Source: Calothrix sp. PCC 7507 (lineage in GTDB: Bacteria > Cyanobacteriota > Cyanobacteriia > Cyanobacteriales > Nostocaceae). Taken from it: DNA of 64,000 nucleotides. Location of the stretch: positions 4,586,001 to 4,650,000 of the forward strand of contig NC_019682.1 in the NCBI RefSeq assembly GCF_000316575.1. The letters are read 5' to 3'. This document shows positions 18,113 to 25,912 of the stretch, piece by piece. Position 1 is the stretch's first letter. Every line of letters starts with the position of its first letter. A model generated the notes under the pieces. It was not told the origin of the DNA. It saw nothing but the letters and a program-made list of their open reading frames with translations, and ran no database searches. The translations under genes and the position numbers were made by a program.

Positions 18113-18175
18113 CATTTGCTATTTCGGCGACTCCATTTGCTATTTCGGCGAACTCATTTGTTATTTCGGCGAACC
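18113..18175 (+). repeat. Three tandem copies of a 21-bp unit
   Basis: Units CATTTGCTATTTCGGCGACT(C), then two near copies, at 18113-18133, 18134-18154 and 18155-18175. The frame is open across it on the minus strand, but this looks like an intergenic repeat between the ABC genes, not a gene. Confidence 0.7.
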
Positions 18176-18196
18176 CAATCCCCAATCCCCAATCCC

Positions 18197-20404
18197 TTAA
18201 AGCGCCCCTCCTTCACTACGAATCAATCGTAAATATGCACCTTCAACCTCCTTTAACTCATCATGAGTGCCCCGTTGTACGACTTTGCCCCGTTCCAAGA
18301 CAATGATTTCATCACAATCGCGGATGGTGCTGAGGCGGTGCGCCACAATAATACAAGTACAACCCCGTTGGCGCAGTTTGCGATCGATGATTTTTTCTGT
18401 CTCGCTATCCAGGGCGCTGGTGGCTTCATCCATCACCAAAATGGCGGGATTATTCACTAAAGCGCGGGCTATTTCTAACCGCTGACGTTGTCCTCCACTC
18501 AAGTTACTTGCGCCTTCTAAAAGTTCGGCATTATAGCCCCCTGGTAAGGAAATCACCACATCATGGATAGCCGCATCTTGACACGCACGCACCACATAAC
18601 TGGTGGGAACTGTGGTATCCCAAAGTGTTAAATTGTCCCGCACACTACCTGCAAACAGAAAAATATCTTGCTCGACCAAAGCAAGAGAATTGACTAACAC
18701 TTGGCGCGGAATTTGCGGTCTGGGTTGACCATCAAAGAGGATTTCCCCCTCCCAAGGTTCATACAATCCCGCCACTAATTTGGCTACGGTAGACTTGCCA
18801 GAACCACTCCCCCCGACTAAAGCCACGCGCTGTCCTGGTTTGAGGGAAAAATTAAAGTTGGTAATTAGAGGTTGACCAACTCGGTTGTAGCCAAAGGTGA
18901 CATTACGTAACTCGACATATCCTTGCAAGCGTACAGTAGGCTGGGAGGCAGCTAATTGTACATTCTCCATCTCTCTGTCTACTTGTGGATCTACAGGGTT
19001 GCGTAAGACATCATCTAAACGGGTGATATCGCCTTCAACTTTTTGTAGGTCGCTTCCCAGGCTGACAAGATTATTCACAGGGAGTAAAAACTGTTGCATC
19101 AAACCCTGAAACGCTATCAGCATCCCAATGCTCAGATGTCCTTCCATGACTCGCAGACCGCCTATGGTAATCAGTAGCATGGATGACATTGTGGACAAGA
19201 AAGAAGGCAGTACTCCCAGTGTCTGATTAGTGATATCCATTTCCTGTTGAGAGTTGACCGACTTGGCATAATAACCAGCCCAACGGGAAAAGAAATCTGA
19301 TTCCAAGCCAGATGCTTTCAGGGTTTCCATACTCTGTAGCCCAGAGATAGAAACACCTGCAACTTTTCCTTGATCTTGTTGCAATCTCATATTGGCATCG
19401 ACGCGCCGCCGAGATACCCACTGCAAAGCTAAGAGATTGATGACGACAAAAGCGATACCAATGGAAGTCAGTATTTTGTCATATTGCAGCATGACGATCG
19501 CATAAAAAATTACCGTAACGACGGCGATCGCTGTAGTAGCCAATCTCCCCGATAGAATACTCGCTAAGGAGTCGTTAAGGTTAACACGGCTGCTGATTTC
19601 CCCAGCAAATCGTTGGTCATAAAAACTCACTGGTAGACGGAGAATATGCCACAAAAACTGACTGGACATGCTCACAGACAGTTTGATTCTCATCCGCCGC
19701 AGGGATTGCAATTGCAGCAGTGTTAACAATCCCGTAACTGCAGCGGTGATGATAATTCCCAAAATCAGCGGTGATAACCATTCATGACGGCGCTGAATCA
19801 ACACGTTATCCACAAATACCTGAGAAAATGTCGGCATTGCCAAGCCGGGTATTACCAACAATAATCCTGCAAATACACAATAAGCCAACGCCCCCAAAGA
19901 GAAGCGCAGCCGTTGCCATAAAGCTAAGATGATGCTGGGTTTACTGCCGCCTTTTTTAAATTCTTTCCCCGGCTGTAAAACTAAAACTACGCCCGTGTAA
20001 GCGTTACTAAATTCTTCTAAGGAAACGTGACGCGGGCCAGAGGCGGGATCATTGAGATAAACTCGCTGCTTGTTGTATCCCTCTACAACTAAGAAATGGT
20101 TGAAGTTCCAAAACACAATGAAAGGAGTGGCCATTTCTTGCAGCTGATTCAATTCTGCCTTAAAGCCTTTAGCCTCTAATCCATAGCTGCGAGCAGCATT
20201 GAGGATATTAGAAGCTTTACTTCCATCCCGCGATACACCACAATCTTGACGCAGTTTTGCTAAAGGGACAATGCGACCGTAGTAACCTAAAATAATTCCC
20301 AAAGCCGCAGCCCCACATTCCACCGCTTCCATCTGCAGCAGTGTGGGAGTACGACGCCTACGACCTTGACGCCTCAGTAGTTTTGGCAATTTGGGCAGCG
20401 ACAT
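18197..20404 (-). CDS. C39-peptidase ABC transporter for double-glycine bacteriocins (NHLM type 1)
   Basis: 735 residues in the classic order. The C39 cysteine peptidase covers about 18-150 with Gln24, Cys30 (QMEAVECGAAAL), His103 (NFNHFLVVEGY) and Asp119 (YLNDPASGPR). A six-span transmembrane domain covers about 170-450. The ATPase domain has Walker A GGSGSGKST, signature NLSGGQRQRLE and Walker B ILVMDEATSALD. All catalytic residues are present, so it should cut leaders after Gly-Gly and export the peptides. The seven Gly-Gly precursors encoded upstream at 23.3-25.5 kb are the natural substrates. The start ATG at 20404 lies just after a heptamer repeat, 58 bases from the adaptor gene. Confidence 0.95.
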   Translation of the reverse strand: MSLPKLPKLLRRQGRRRRTPTLLQMEAVECGAAALGIILGYYGRIVPLAKLRQDCGVSRDGSKASNILNAARSYGLEAKGFKAELNQLQEMATPFIVFWNFNHFLVVEGYNKQRVYLNDPASGPRHVSLEEFSNAYTGVVLVLQPGKEFKKGGSKPSIILALWQRLRFSLGALAYCVFAGLLLVIPGLAMPTFSQVFVDNVLIQRRHEWLSPLILGIIITAAVTGLLTLLQLQSLRRMRIKLSVSMSSQFLWHILRLPVSFYDQRFAGEISSRVNLNDSLASILSGRLATTAIAVVTVIFYAIVMLQYDKILTSIGIAFVVINLLALQWVSRRRVDANMRLQQDQGKVAGVSISGLQSMETLKASGLESDFFSRWAGYYAKSVNSQQEMDITNQTLGVLPSFLSTMSSMLLITIGGLRVMEGHLSIGMLIAFQGLMQQFLLPVNNLVSLGSDLQKVEGDITRLDDVLRNPVDPQVDREMENVQLAASQPTVRLQGYVELRNVTFGYNRVGQPLITNFNFSLKPGQRVALVGGSGSGKSTVAKLVAGLYEPWEGEILFDGQPRPQIPRQVLVNSLALVEQDIFLFAGSVRDNLTLWDTTVPTSYVVRACQDAAIHDVVISLPGGYNAELLEGASNLSGGQRQRLEIARALVNNPAILVMDEATSALDSETEKIIDRKLRQRGCTCIIVAHRLSTIRDCDEIIVLERGKVVQRGTHDELKEVEGAYLRLIRSEGGAL

Positions 20405-20462
20405 AATCAGTTATCAGTTATTCAGTGAACAGTGAACAGTTAACAGTGAACAGTTAACTGAT
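20405..20462. repeat. TTATCAG/AGTGAAC heptamer repeats between transporter genes
   Basis: Tandem and mirrored heptamers (ATCAGTT, AGTGAACAGTTAAC) fill the whole 58-base gap between the HlyD and C39-ABC genes. Confidence 0.7.
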
Positions 20463-21905
20463 TTAATAAATTCCACTCCAGGATTTAAGAATAGGTAATA
20501 CAAAAGTAATGGGTGCTTGTTCCTCAATGGTGACTCTTACGGAAGTCGTGGTTCCCGGAGACATTTTCAGTTGCGGACCCTTGGAAGAAGACCACTGATA
20601 GCCGCTGTAGGTGGATTTATTCGGCTGCAGTTCTGATAAAACTTGGATTTGTGGTTCTGAGCCTACCAAACTGCCCACAATTTCTGGATTACCAACTAGA
20701 CTGGCTGCAGCTTCTTTGGTGACGGGGAAGGGTGAAACGTTGGTAATCTTGCCAGCAATGCCACCAAATTCTTCCCGCTTGACTGTAGAAGGTGTGATTT
20801 GCAACTTCATCCCTTTTTGCACCTTTTTACCCTCACTGACTGGTAGAAACGTCACTGCGAGCAGTTTGGCGGATGGTTCTTGGGTTTCGATCGCACCGAT
20901 GCGGCTACCAGCACCAATAATTTGTCCAGAACTGACGGTGAGTTCTAAAATGCGTCCAGTGCGATCGCTCTTAATCTCGCTATTACCTGTTAATTTTCGT
21001 TGCAGTTCGGCAATACCGCGTTTCAAATCCTGAATTTGATTGGTGCGGTTAATCGAAGCTTGAAAATTTTGCTCGTTGAGTGTTGTTTCTTTTGTATCTA
21101 GTTGTTTCAGTTGAGTTTTGAGGTCAGTAATCTGGCTAAGATTCTCGCGGTAAGACTTTTCTGCCTGTACTTGGCTCACATCCAGTTGCTTTAATTGAGT
21201 AGAGAAGTTGGCAACTTTGGCAATACTATCCAGATAAGTTTGTTGCGCCTCCAATACCTGATCGCTAGAAATTGCCCCTTCAGCTCTCAGCGCTTTGCGG
21301 CGATTCAGTCTATCTTGGAAAGTGGGAGCTAGGGACTGAGCCTCTTGCAAACGTTGTTGTAGGTTTCGTCGCTGCTCGGCCAGCGCACCAATATCTTTAT
21401 CTCTAATAATTGGTGTCAGGGATTGAGCTTCAAGCAGCCGTTGTTGTAAACCCAAACGCTGTTGGGCGATCGCTTTGACTTCTAATTGACTGCGCTGTCC
21501 TTGTAGTGAGATAGCATTCAGGTCTTGGGATGATAATTCTGCCAGTTTAGCTTGCTGCTGCTGGAGTTGTTTGTTGAGTTCGTCTTGGTCAATTGTTGCT
21601 AGCACTTGTCCTTTCTTGACAAAGTCGCCCACATGGACATTGACTACTTTTAACTTTCCTTCGATCGCCGGGAATTGCAACGGCACAACTTTACTAGGAT
21701 ATACAAGTACACCCCTGCCTTCCACCGTAATTGGAATCCGTCCCAAAATACTCCAAGCCAGCCCTGCTGCAACCAAGGAACCTAGCGCCAGCAACGGTAG
21801 CCAACTCATCGGGCTAACAACTTGCATAATTTGATCCAGGCGTTCCGGCGAAGACGAGCGCTCTAAAGCTTGTTTACGAAATAAATTATTTTTGTTAGTC
21901 ACCAT
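20463..21905 (-). CDS. HlyD-family adaptor of the bacteriocin exporter
   Basis: 480 residues. One membrane span (about 36-53, WLPLLALGSLVAAGLAWSIL) follows a short cytoplasmic tail. A lipoyl-like half domain follows (VVNVHVGDFVKKGQVLATID, about 88-107), then a long Gln/Leu-rich coiled coil (about 110-315) with an internal repeat (QQRLGLQQRLLEAQSL, RRNLQQRLQEAQSL), the second lipoyl half (GRILELTVSSGQIIGAGSRI) and a beta-barrel C terminus. This is a membrane-fusion adaptor linking the inner-membrane ABC transporters to the outer membrane. GGAGGG stands six bases before the ATG. It is in the same strand order as the ABC genes and the cNMP-fold gene. Confidence 0.92.
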   Translation of the reverse strand: MVTNKNNLFRKQALERSSSPERLDQIMQVVSPMSWLPLLALGSLVAAGLAWSILGRIPITVEGRGVLVYPSKVVPLQFPAIEGKLKVVNVHVGDFVKKGQVLATIDQDELNKQLQQQQAKLAELSSQDLNAISLQGQRSQLEVKAIAQQRLGLQQRLLEAQSLTPIIRDKDIGALAEQRRNLQQRLQEAQSLAPTFQDRLNRRKALRAEGAISSDQVLEAQQTYLDSIAKVANFSTQLKQLDVSQVQAEKSYRENLSQITDLKTQLKQLDTKETTLNEQNFQASINRTNQIQDLKRGIAELQRKLTGNSEIKSDRTGRILELTVSSGQIIGAGSRIGAIETQEPSAKLLAVTFLPVSEGKKVQKGMKLQITPSTVKREEFGGIAGKITNVSPFPVTKEAAASLVGNPEIVGSLVGSEPQIQVLSELQPNKSTYSGYQWSSSKGPQLKMSPGTTTSVRVTIEEQAPITFVLPILKSWSGIY

Positions 21906-21920
21906 TTAACACCCTCCAAG

Positions 21921-21977
21921 ATATCAGTTATCAGTTATCAGTTATCAGTTATCAAATTCACTGTTAACTGTTCACTG
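21921..21977. repeat. ATCAGTT heptamer tandem repeat
   Basis: Four or more tandem copies of ATCAGTT, then GTTAACTGTTCACTGAT, filling the gap between the HlyD and double-cNMP genes. Confidence 0.75.
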
Positions 21978-21979
21978 AT

Positions 21980-23077
21980 TTAGCTGCGACGAATTCTTTT
22001 GAGCATCCAATCAAATCTGGCTCCAGCCAACGCCACCTGTGCCAAAAAATCAGAACTCAGTTCATTTTCATATTGCATATTGCCATCCAAAGATTGACCT
22101 TTGCTGTAACTGAGTCTGCCATAACCCAGGCGACTGACTATAGCGCGCTGTTTGTCTGCTAACAACACAGCAAGTACTCGATAAAAACGTGCAGCAAAAG
22201 CCAAATCGTGTAAAAGTTTTGCCGCTAGCCGCCATTGAGGAATAGATAATACCCACGAATCTTCTGCAGCTTTCACAGAGAAAGAGGGCGGCGGAGCCTC
22301 GATAAAAGGCGTTTCTCCCACAATGTCGCCTCGCGATAATCTCGCGAACTCCCGTTCTGTAGATTCCCCGCTCTCCAAATTAGAAAATGCTCTCGCTAAA
22401 GGATTGCGATCGTCTTCGGAAGCAGACAGTGTCAATTTCCCTTCTAATAAAATATGCAGCGCCTCAACCGGTCTACCTCCAGGAATCAGCACAGTCCCTG
22501 CGGTAATTTTGCTCACAGTCCCTGCCACAATCAACCAATCGATGTCACTATCACGTAATTCTGCAAAGATAAATAAAATTTCTCTCAGTTGGGGCTGGCT
22601 CAGAACAAGCGTGCTACTCCCCAGCTGACTAATAATTTGCTCTAATCTATCTGACAGCAGAATCGCATTTGCTCGATAAAGATGAGCCGCAAAACTGATA
22701 TCTTCTTGCAATTTTGCTGCTAGTTGCTGTCGCGGAATCGCTAAAACCAGCGACTTAGTCAGCGCCTTCACAGTGGTAGCAGGTAGATAAGAATCGAGAA
22801 AAGGAATTTCTCCTACCATATCTCCACTCGCTAATCTCGCAATCTCACGCCCTGACATTTCTCCACCTTCTAAAGCCGCAAAAGCACGACCCAAAGGATT
22901 ATTGTCTGACTGAGAAAGAGAAACTGTTAACTCTCCATCTAACAAAATATATAGTGCATTTACAGGTTCGCCTTGGCGGATGAGAACTGTTCCAGAGGCA
23001 ATTTCTTCTTTATTCCCGGTTGTCAACATCCAGTCAATATCGCTATTACTCAGTTCCTTTAGCAGAACTTCTCTCAT
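21980..23077 (-). CDS. Protein with two tandem cyclic-nucleotide-binding-like domains, bacteriocin locus
   Basis: 365 residues made of two homologous halves. Domain 1 (about 10-155) and domain 2 (about 168-310) both read as cNMP-binding beta-rolls: GTVLIRQGEPVNALYILLDGELTVSL against GTVLIPGGRPVEALHILLEGKLTLSA, each followed by ARL..GD.VGE.PF. The phosphate-binding position keeps GE.PF, but the usual Arg of cAMP binders (RxA) is not evident, so ligand binding is uncertain. No DNA-binding or output domain follows; a basic tail (WMLKRIRRS) ends it. GGAG lies before the ATG. It sits between the precursor genes and the exporter genes, so a regulatory or scaffold role in export is likely by position. 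Confidence 0.85.
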   Translation of the reverse strand: MREVLLKELSNSDIDWMLTTGNKEEIASGTVLIRQGEPVNALYILLDGELTVSLSQSDNNPLGRAFAALEGGEMSGREIARLASGDMVGEIPFLDSYLPATTVKALTKSLVLAIPRQQLAAKLQEDISFAAHLYRANAILLSDRLEQIISQLGSSTLVLSQPQLREILFIFAELRDSDIDWLIVAGTVSKITAGTVLIPGGRPVEALHILLEGKLTLSASEDDRNPLARAFSNLESGESTEREFARLSRGDIVGETPFIEAPPPSFSVKAAEDSWVLSIPQWRLAAKLLHDLAFAARFYRVLAVLLADKQRAIVSRLGYGRLSYSKGQSLDGNMQYENELSSDFLAQVALAGARFDWMLKRIRRS

Positions 23078-23296
23078 AATTTAACTCCCTGATGTTTGTA
23101 AAAGCGGGAGAGTGTTGTTGGTGGCTGCAAGTATCCCGAAATCAGGAATTGCCAGATGAGTTGTTTAGCTCTGTTCACCTTGATCCATCTTAATATTGAC
23201 TGAATGTTTTTCATGATGAAGAAATTCAAAGAACAGGCCTTTCGTAAACAAAAATTACACGATATTTGAGTTGAGTTGATTTCCTCAATTGTTAAG
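23078..23296. other. Gap between the last precursor and the cNMP-fold gene
   Basis: 219 bases on the path of the minus-strand unit. It is AT-rich and contains no supported gene. It may hold an internal promoter for the export genes. Confidence 0.4.
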
Positions 23297-23506
23297 TTAT
23301 ATATTTAAGTAAATCAAATGTAGAGCGTTAGTAATTCTATTCACAGACTGAAGCGCTGAATCTGCGGAACTTTCAGCCACAAGCCTCACATCTTCTCGTG
23401 GATAAGAGCCAGTAATTGGTGGTACATTTTTACCACCAGTTACAGCATCTAACTCTTGTTCATATAACTCAAATGCTTCATTAATATTAATAATTCTGTC
23501 TGACAT
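23297..23506 (-). CDS. Double-glycine bacteriocin precursor 7 (divergent)
   Basis: 69 residues. Leader about 1-25 ends in YEQELDAVTGG; cleavage after Gly-Gly would release a 44-residue core beginning KNVPPITGSYPRED. The core has no Cys and is unlike the others. GGAGTCAATC before the ATG matches the block in front of the sister genes. This is the copy closest to the exporter and the most divergent. Confidence 0.72.
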   Translation of the reverse strand: MSDRIININEAFELYEQELDAVTGGKNVPPITGSYPREDVRLVAESSADSALQSVNRITNALHLIYLNI

Positions 23507-23594
23507 GATTGACTCCGGCGGTTGTTATTTTATATATACAGTCAGGATTGATTTATTTCGGAATTTCTTGCTAAATTAACAGCTAATTTCTTTT

Positions 23595-23846
23595 TTAACG
23601 ACGGCGTCTTCGACCGCGTCCACCACCCAACAACAGGCTACTTATCGCAAAAGTCCTGATGCTTCGCGTTGCAATCAGAGAAGTTGTAGAACTACTACCA
23701 TCGGCGCGAGTCTCTGTATTTTTAAAAATTAAGCTATCAGTTTGCTCAAAAAAGGTAGCATTAAATGACTCGAAACTAAAACCACCTACAACAACATCTA
23801 ATTCCTCATCTGATAATTCAATAGCATTTTGATTTTCATCTGACAT
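23595..23846 (-). CDS. Double-glycine bacteriocin precursor 6 with Arg-rich tail
   Basis: 83 residues. The leader ends IELSDEELDVVVGG (C39 site after the second Gly). The 59-residue core keeps the family pattern of a Ser/Thr-rich middle (TRADGSSSTTSLIATRSI) and a C-terminal hydrophobic part, but adds the tail GGGRGRRRRR, which none of the sisters has. It contains no Cys. A good AGGAG stands before the ATG. The cationic tail might promote membrane or nucleic-acid contact; that is inference. Confidence 0.8.
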   Translation of the reverse strand: MSDENQNAIELSDEELDVVVGGFSFESFNATFFEQTDSLIFKNTETRADGSSSTTSLIATRSIRTFAISSLLLGGGRGRRRRR

Positions 23847-23885
23847 AACTCACTCCTACTTGTATATCAATTTTTGTTTAGTAAC

Positions 23886-23933
23886 AGCAGAAGTTTATGA
23901 TCCGAAAAACTATTTAGTAGATTTACCTCTGCT
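23886..23933 (-). repeat. Degenerate copy of the precursor-gap hairpin
   Basis: AGCAGAAGTTTA (23886 on) faces TTTACCTCTGCT (ending 23933). It is an imperfect version of the AGCAGAGGT/ACCTCTGCT hairpin found in three other gaps of the precursor row. Confidence 0.5.
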
Positions 23934-23955
23934 ATTTTAGTTAGTCATTAAGATA

Positions 23956-24165
23956 TCAAAGCGCTATGACATCGTCAGATACGCTTGGAGGTAAGGGACT
24001 GGGATTAGCTACATCTCCAAAATTTGGAAATTGTATTTCTGGCAATTTTTTGAATATATCGCTTGAAGGTAATGTATAAGGACTTTCTAAAGAATTTATA
24101 CCACCTGCAACTACATTTAGTTCTTGTTCAAACAATTCAATAGCGTTTTTATTTCCAAATAACAT
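23956..24165 (-). CDS. Double-glycine bacteriocin precursor 5 (divergent core)
   Basis: 69 residues. Leader ends IELFEQELNVVAGG. The 47-residue core is Pro- and Ser-rich (ESPYTLPSSDIF, SPLPPSVSDD) and lacks the Ser/Thr-Ile-Ala-Arg middle of the main group. It has no Cys. The leader and the TTAGGAGTCAATC block before the ATG match the sisters closely, so the leader cassette is conserved while the core has been replaced or has diverged. Confidence 0.78.
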   Translation of the reverse strand: MLFGNKNAIELFEQELNVVAGGINSLESPYTLPSSDIFKKLPEIQFPNFGDVANPSPLPPSVSDDVIAL

Positions 24166-24203
24166 GATTGACTCCTAATATTTGTGAGGTTTTTTTGATG
24201 AAA

Positions 24204-24248
24204 AGCAGAGGTTGATGACCTTATTTTTTTGTGACCATGACCTCTGCT
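24204..24248 (-). repeat. Conserved inter-precursor hairpin (copy 3)
   Basis: AGCAGAGGT (24204-24212) pairs with ACCTCTGCT (24240-24248) across about 27 bases containing a run of seven T. It lies between precursors 4 and 5. On the minus-strand transcript the stem is followed by only a few U, so it could be an attenuator or a processing site. Confidence 0.7.
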
Positions 24249-24281
24249 GAAGGTAGCGTTTAACTTGCTAATTTTGAGAAT

Positions 24282-24503
24282 TTATATACCCAAGACAATA
24301 TTGTGAATAGCACTGGTATCGATTACTTGTCTAGCGATTGTAGAAGTTGTGGAACTACCGCCAGGACCAGATTGAGTATTTTGTGCCACAAGTAAAGTGT
24401 TGGAATTGAATCTTGTGGCATCAACTAAGAAATCTACACCACCGGCAACTACATCTAGTTCTTGTTCAGACAATTCAATAGCGGTTTGATTTTCAACTGA
24501 CAT
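24282..24503 (-). CDS. Double-glycine bacteriocin precursor 4
   Basis: 73 residues, main-group type: leader of 22 residues ending ELSEQELDVVAGG, core of 51 residues VDFLVDATRFNSNTLLVAQ... with TSTIARQVIDTSAIHN and a hydrophobic end NIVLGI. No Cys, so thioether rings are impossible, and no modifying enzyme lies nearby. It belongs to the cyanobacterial Gly-Gly bacteriocin-like precursors often found with NHLM/C39 exporters. Confidence 0.88.
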   Translation of the reverse strand: MSVENQTAIELSEQELDVVAGGVDFLVDATRFNSNTLLVAQNTQSGPGGSSTTSTIARQVIDTSAIHNIVLGI

Positions 24504-24541
24504 GATTGACTCCTAATATTTGTGAGGTTTTTTTAATGAAA

Positions 24542-24587
24542 AGCAGAGGTTGATGACCTGAATTTTTTTGTGACCATGACCTCTGCT
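24542..24587 (-). repeat. Conserved inter-precursor hairpin (copy 2)
   Basis: AGCAGAGGT (24542-24550) pairs with ACCTCTGCT at the right end (24579-24587), with a T-rich loop. It lies between precursors 3 and 4 and is nearly identical to copy 3. Confidence 0.7.
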
Positions 24588-24619
24588 AAAGGTAGCGGTT
24601 AACTTACTAATTTTGAGAA

Positions 24620-24841
24620 TTAGATACCCAAGACAATATTGTGAAAAGCATTAGTATCGATGACTTGTCTAGCGATGGTGGAAGTTGTGGCACTACCAGC
24701 AGCGGTAGATTGGGTAGCTTGTCCCACGAGTAAAGTGTTGGACTTGAATTGTGTGGCATCCAATAAGAAATCCACACCACCGGCAACTACATCTAGTTCT
24801 TGTTCAGACAATTCAATAGCGGTTTGATTTTCAACTGACAT
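24620..24841 (-). CDS. Double-glycine bacteriocin precursor 3
   Basis: 73 residues, differing from precursor 2 at a single residue (NIVLGI against NITLGI), so the pair is a very recent tandem duplication. Same 22-residue leader ending DVVAGG; core VDFLLDATQFKSNTLLVGQ, then ATQSTAAGSATTSTIARQ. No Cys. The RBS is ATAGGAGTCTATC, one change from its sisters. Confidence 0.9.
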   Translation of the reverse strand: MSVENQTAIELSEQELDVVAGGVDFLLDATQFKSNTLLVGQATQSTAAGSATTSTIARQVIDTNAFHNIVLGI

Positions 24842-24913
24842 GATAGACTCCTATGATTTGTGAGGTTTTACTGAATTAACCGAGGATTGAGTTTAACTTA
24901 CTAATTTGGGGAA

Positions 24914-25135
24914 TTAGATACCCAAGGTAATATTGTGAAAAGCATTAGTATCGATGACTTGTCTAGCGATGGTGGAAGTTGTGGCACTACCAGCAGCGGT
25001 AGATTGAGTAGCTTGTCCCACGAGTAAAGTGTTGGACTTGAATTGTGTGGCATCCAATAAGAAATCCACACCACCGGCAACTACATCTAGTTCTTGTTCA
25101 GACAATTCGATAGCGGTTTGATTTTCAACTGACAT
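24914..25135 (-). CDS. Double-glycine bacteriocin precursor 2
   Basis: 73 residues, near-identical twin of precursor 3. Leader ends DVVAGG; Cys-free 51-residue core. The gap to precursor 3 is short (72 bases) and lacks the hairpin found in other gaps, consistent with unequal crossing-over that removed or never copied it. Confidence 0.9.
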   Translation of the reverse strand: MSVENQTAIELSEQELDVVAGGVDFLLDATQFKSNTLLVGQATQSTAAGSATTSTIARQVIDTNAFHNITLGI

Positions 25136-25177
25136 GATTGACTCCTATGATTTGTGAGGTTTTACTTGTTGATGAAA

Positions 25178-25224
25178 AGCAGAGGTTGATTATCATTAAT
25201 TGTTTTGTTAACATCACCTCTGCT
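25178..25224 (-). repeat. Conserved inter-precursor hairpin (copy 1)
   Basis: AGCAGAGGTTGAT (25178-25190) pairs with ATCACCTCTGCT (25213-25224), 12 pairs with one bulged T. It is the longest stem of the set, between precursors 1 and 2. Confidence 0.72.
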
Positions 25225-25256
25225 GAAGTTTTCGGTTAACTTTACACTCTTGAGAG

Positions 25257-25478
25257 TTATAGTCCCAAGCCAACAAAGTGAACAGCCGTGGTATCGATTA
25301 CTTGTCTAGCGATTGTGGAACTTGTGGAACTACCAGCAACACCAGATTGGGTATTTTGTGCCACTAGTAAAGTGTTAGAATTGAAATGTGTTAGATCAAA
25401 CAAGACATCTGCACCACCTGCAACTACATCTAGTTCTTCTTCAGATAATTCAATAGCGGTTTGATTTTCAACTGACAT
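25257..25478 (-). CDS. Double-glycine bacteriocin precursor 1 (first in the row)
   Basis: 73 residues. Leader ends ELSEEELDVVAGG; core ADVLFDLTHFNSNTLLVAQ, then TQSGVAGSSTSSTIARQ and the end TTAVHFVGLGL. It is the promoter-proximal precursor. AGGAG is followed by six bases and the ATG. The acidic Glu/Leu leader with a hydrophobic -4 residue and Gly-Gly is what C39 peptidases recognise; the C39 transporter is encoded 5 kb downstream on the same strand. Confidence 0.88.
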   Translation of the reverse strand: MSVENQTAIELSEEELDVVAGGADVLFDLTHFNSNTLLVAQNTQSGVAGSSTSSTIARQVIDTTAVHFVGLGL

Positions 25479-25912
25479 GATTGACTCCTAATATTTGATA
25501 TTGTTTAGAGTTAGTTAGAATAGAAGTTGAGTGACTTTTTTTGATTTGTTTAGCGACCTCTGTTTCGTTTGTTTCTAACTGTATTCATAGTAGAATTCTT
25601 CCCAGGAATAAACATCTGAAAAAAGTCTCGACTATTACCTCAGCAAAATAGCTAACTCTTCTAGGACTTTAGTTGAGATAATAAGTATATATATCTAAGA
25701 CTTTCGTCATGGAGACAGTAATAATGTGTCTGCTGCTTTAGGCACTGGAATCAGCCACAGCAAAAGCACAGAAGTAACTCAGCGCTACTTCAGAAATTGT
25801 CTATGTCGCCGTTGAAGATAATACTCGAAGGTACATTGCAAACCACTATTAGATTGCAACCGCTTTTAAAAAGCTTTTTTATCTAACTTTTTAGTTCTTC
25901 AGAGGTGTTCAC
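25479..25912. other. Divergent regulatory region between precursor row and response regulator
   Basis: 434 bases separate the first precursor (-) from the NarL-type regulator (+), so both promoters should be here. It contains a degenerate hairpin like those between precursors (about 25522-25560), a TATATATATC stretch near 25685, and the palindrome AAAAAGCTTTTTT near 25870. No supported gene. Likely control region for the bacteriocin row. Confidence 0.5.

Noticed and set aside
17988-18185. Minus-strand open frame with EIANG-type repeats
   Set aside because: It is made of the 21-bp tandem repeat and an A-type palindrome between ABC transporter genes.
21980-23077. A cAMP-receptor-type transcription factor
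   Set aside because: Two beta-roll domains but no helix-turn-helix; not called a regulator of DNA.
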